From: an uncultured Gardnerella sp.
GTDB taxonomy: Bacteria; Actinomycetota; Actinomycetes; Actinomycetales; Bifidobacteriaceae
Assembly (NCBI GenBank): GCA_947289115.1
Contig: CAMYPG010000001.1
Location: 48,976-112,975 of the forward strand
Direction of reading: 5' to 3'
Length of the DNA: 64,000 nt
A program made the position numbers and the translations under genes. Below are positions 61,998-64,000 of the stretch, one piece after another (the first letter of the stretch is position 1; each line of letters starts with the position of its first letter). The notes beneath the pieces were generated by a model that saw only the letters and a list, made by a program, of their open reading frames with translations, was not told the DNA's origin and did not search any database.

Positions 61998-62394
61998 GCA
62001 AAACACGTATTATAATTGTGCATATAAAAAATTTCTATAATTCGCGAATATCGCTAAAAAATCTACTGTAAAACGCATTTATAACGCATAATTTCCGACG
62101 CCAAAACGCAAAAATCGCATCTTCGGCGTGTCTAAAAACCGACCACTTCCCCAACCCAAAGCACTACATGTTGTTATAACGCATGCATCGCACCGCTATA
62201 TGCTGTGCTGGTATATGCTGTGTGTGTTGTGTGCTGCGCTGCTGTATTCTGTGTGCTTCGTCGCTATATACTGTGTGAGATTCGTCACTATATGCCATGC
62301 TATATATACTGTGCAACGCGAAAGCAGGTCGTCGCGTCAGCAAGAAAATCCGACAGAAACTGTGCAGCCGTGTACAGAAAAAGTCGTTTGCGCG
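61998..62394. other. Intergenic region upstream of the pilus promoter, with TATATGCTGTG repeats
   Basis: No gene is recognised in this stretch. From 62197 to 62313 it holds four near-identical 11-mers: TATATGCTGTG at 62197 and 62212, and TATATACTGTG at 62265 and 62303, with a weaker TATATGCCATG at 62290. TTCGTC precedes the later copies by 2 or 3 bases. It is low-complexity GT-rich DNA. The part nearest the promoter is AT-rich. Confidence 0.45.
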
Positions 62395-62436
62395 CAAAAA
62401 AAAATCGGGGCAGATGCACTCTCGCACTTCCGCCCC
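62395..62436 (-). terminator. Terminator of the second Abi_2 gene
   Basis: On the minus strand GGGGCGGA pairs with TCTGCCCC (one G-T pair) across a 14-base loop, followed by a run of nine T. It begins 33 bases after the Abi_2 stop. A smaller AAAACC/GGTTTT hairpin precedes it. Confidence 0.8.
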
Positions 62437-62469
62437 CCAAAACCCTAAGGTTTTCAAGCATTTTCAATT

Positions 62470-63483
62470 CTATCTTTCACATATCCAACTGTCAATAACA
62501 GTACAAATAAAAGCAAGCAATGAGTTAAATTTACTCGCTTTATCATACTCTTTTGTGTACTCAGATGCCTTTTTTATAAATCCTCCTGCAATGTATCTAA
62601 TAATGCTTTTTTGATCATTCACGCATTCATCACATTGATAATTCCTAGACAAAAATCTCTTATACATATATGCAGTTATCACTATTTCTTTCATCTTCGC
62701 ATTACACATATTCGATCGCCTCGCACGCTTATTGAACCCTACAGCTTCAATAGCTTTACTTACTTCTTCAAGCAAAAGCACGTTGTCAAAACTCTTTTCA
62801 GTAATTCCATCCAATATTGAATTAGAATGAGCACAAGCATTACGCACGGATTTTACCCTGCACAATAAGTGATGCTCCTTCTGCATCTCTCTACTACCCC
62901 ATCTTTTTGCGCAAAAACGATAAAATCTTAACAATGTTCCAAATGTAATACCTTCAACAAATACCCAAATTGGCATTCCACCTGTATACTTTGCCGCCGA
63001 TTCTCTGCTATATTTCCCATCTTTAAGTCGTTCTAATTCAGCAATTAGTATTTTGCGGTCATCGTTATAAAGACTAGACATGTAATCTTCAACAATGGAG
63101 TATCCATCTTCTTCAGGATTTTCAGTAAACATTTTCATTAACTTAACTTTTGCCTCATGCTCTATAGCTAAAGTTATTAGAAGCAAAAGTATTTGAAACA
63201 TCCTATTAAGCTGCTCTATTTTGCATAATTGATCAAAATCCAAGTCAATATACTGGCCATCCCTAGATCCACCAACTCTCTTGCTAAACAATTTTTTATA
63301 TGAACAAGTCTCAAAATAATATGAGAAGATTGAAAGGTAGGAAATTGCAGAATCTTCAGATTGTTTGTTAAAAGTTATACCTTGCTTCTTAAGATGTTTT
63401 ATCTGATCTATTGACGAAAGCTTCACAGGCAATTTACTAATTGCACATGTTTTCTTTATATCCGAATCGCATTGATTGTCCAT
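62470..63483 (-). CDS. Second Abi_2-family abortive-infection-like protein
   Basis: A 337-residue protein with the Abi_2 layout: S-S-I-D-Q-I-K-H-L-K-K-Q-G-I-T-F near residue 23, a helical middle, M-P-I-W-V-F-V-E-G-I-T-F-G-T-L near 170 and the HEPN-like R-N-A-C-A-H-S-N-S-I-L near residue 213 (R-x(4)-H). It is clearly a distant relative of the 40.9-kb protein by motif order, not a recent copy. GGGGAA precedes the ATG by about 8 bases. It lies alone between the pilus promoter region and tRNA-Arg and is AT-rich like many accessory genes. Role in phage defence is inferred from family. Confidence 0.8.
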   Translation of the reverse strand: MDNQCDSDIKKTCAISKLPVKLSSIDQIKHLKKQGITFNKQSEDSAISYLSIFSYYFETCSYKKLFSKRVGGSRDGQYIDLDFDQLCKIEQLNRMFQILLLLITLAIEHEAKVKLMKMFTENPEEDGYSIVEDYMSSLYNDDRKILIAELERLKDGKYSRESAAKYTGGMPIWVFVEGITFGTLLRFYRFCAKRWGSREMQKEHHLLCRVKSVRNACAHSNSILDGITEKSFDNVLLLEEVSKAIEAVGFNKRARRSNMCNAKMKEIVITAYMYKRFLSRNYQCDECVNDQKSIIRYIAGGFIKKASEYTKEYDKASKFNSLLAFICTVIDSWICER

Positions 63484-63656
63484 ACTATGTATTCCCCTTT
63501 TCCAAACTATGGATAAATATCTTTTATTTTTGCGAATACTACCCCAATAGCATTCGATGACTCTTTAAATGCACCAGCGCATATGCAAATATTCTACAAA
63601 ACACTACACGAAAAGCAACGAATAGACAGGCACGACCAAAAGTAGAAAATCAAAAG

Positions 63657-63729
63657 TGGGCTTAATGGGGTTCGAACCCACGACCTTCTGCTCCGGAGGC
63701 AGACGCTCTATCCACTGAGCTACAAGCCC
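63657..63729 (-). tRNA. tRNA-Arg (CCG)
   Basis: Complete cloverleaf on the minus strand: acceptor GGGCTTG/TAAGCCC (G-T at position 7), D-arm AGCTCAGTGGATAGAGC, anticodon loop CTCCGGA with CCG, T-loop GGTTCGAACC. 73 bases without CCA. Confidence 0.93.
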
Positions 63730-63767
63730 GCAACTCGAGAAAGTATACACGCTAGTGAGGATGCGCG

Positions 63768-63821
63768 ACGACCTGCCTGAGCGCAGCATTGCGCGCGCGA
63801 AGGCAATTCGGAGCGCCGAGC
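63768..63821. repeat. 54-base dispersed repeat, copy 1 of a local pair
   Basis: Starts ACGACCTGCCTGAGCGCAG and ends GGAGCGCCGAGC. The same 54 bases recur at 63947-64000, 179 bases on, where the window ends. Its first 19 bases occur twice more beside the two sortase genes. The inner CATTGCGCGCGCGAAGG is alternating GC. Confidence 0.9.
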
Positions 63822-63830
63822 TTGCTTAGG

Positions 63831-63894
63831 GTTGAAAGCACAGTGTGCTTTCAACGCAAGCGAGGTCTGCCTTCGTTAATAAAGACGAAGGCAG
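63831..63894. repeat. Palindromic repeat pair between the 54-base copies
   Basis: 63831-63855 is a perfect 12-bp palindrome (GTTGAAAGCACA, one central base, complement) and 63867-63894 a perfect 10-bp hairpin (CTGCCTTCGT / ACGAAGGCAG, 8-base loop). The segment matches the reverse complement of 8985-9062, and the palindrome core matches 36287-36311. Confidence 0.85.
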
Positions 63895-63946
63895 GGCAGA
63901 CTCACAAGTAGTCACATTGGGAATTTGGTTGTGGTTGTGTGCGCTG

Positions 63947-64000
63947 ACGACCTGCCTGAGCGCAGCATTGCGCGCGCGAAGGCAATTCGGAGCGCCGAGC
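63947..64000. repeat. 54-base dispersed repeat, copy 2, running to the window end
   Basis: Identical to 63768-63821. The 125 bases between the copies hold the palindromes and a GT-rich stretch. More copies may follow beyond the window. Confidence 0.9.

Noticed and set aside
62128..62448. Overlapping frames rich in Cys and Val in the GT-rich region
   Set aside because: They are by-products of TATATGCTGTG-type low-complexity DNA and a terminator with no coding signals.
63768..64000. Possible CRISPR array in the repeat pair after tRNA-Arg
   Set aside because: Only two 54-base copies 179 bases apart, with palindromes between them; spacing and repeat length do not fit an array.

Overview
The window looks like chromosome from a low-GC member of the Bifidobacteriaceae, most probably Gardnerella. 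The core genes are actinobacterial (ftsZ-sepF, a DivIVA-domain protein, a class II GlyRS, DUF3107, a DUF2342 metalloprotease, an oxidising VKOR), but the DNA is AT-rich. Its surface proteins (Rib-type adhesin, SpaA-type pilin, lactocepin-like subtilase) also fit a mucosal bifidobacterial relative. The species call is inference from memory of gene content; no search was run.

Layout. 1-5.6 kb: a peptidoglycan block (MurE-type ligase, D-aspartate-ligase-like ATP-grasp enzyme, Asp/Glu racemase) and folC. 5.8-10.2 kb: Xaa-Pro aminopeptidase, a PfkB sugar kinase, two tRNAs and a YkoE-type ECF transporter subunit, with a dispersed repeat cluster at 8.9-9.1 kb. 10.2-21 kb: housekeeping genes (trmB, sepF, ftsZ, dus, glyS, a thiamine-binding YkoF-like protein, an M20 amidohydrolase, uppS, recO, a DivIVA-like protein, tRNA-Val). 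21-29.6 kb: an actinobacterial conserved block (Lon-like YlbL without a PDZ domain, DUF2342 protein, short UvrD, APH-fold pseudokinase, DUF3107, PHP phosphoesterase) followed by VKOR. 29.6-36.1 kb: murI and a Dpp-type peptide ABC operon. 36.1-44.3 kb: palindromic repeats, a BrnT/BrnA toxin-antitoxin pair, ileS with a T-box leader, an Abi_2 gene, xseAB and two tRNAs. 44.3-61.7 kb: a cell-surface island, all on the minus strand. It holds a two-component pilus operon (tip adhesin, backbone pilin, class C sortase), a 2,024-residue cell-wall subtilase, and a second class C sortase disabled by two in-frame stop codons. 62.4-64 kb: a second Abi_2 gene, tRNA-Arg and a repeat array.

How it fits together. 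The peptidoglycan genes suggest a D-Asp cross-bridge. The sortases anchor surface proteins to that wall. VKOR may form the many disulfides predicted in the tip adhesin. The most notable signal is regulatory: both surface loci (tip adhesin/pilus and subtilase) have a poly-G tract (G10 and G7 on the coding strand) directly upstream of a TATA-like -10 box. The tract lies inside the predicted -35/-10 spacer, giving 18 and 14 nt respectively. This is the architecture expected of phase-variable promoters controlled by slipped-strand mispairing, and it would let the pilus and the protease switch independently.
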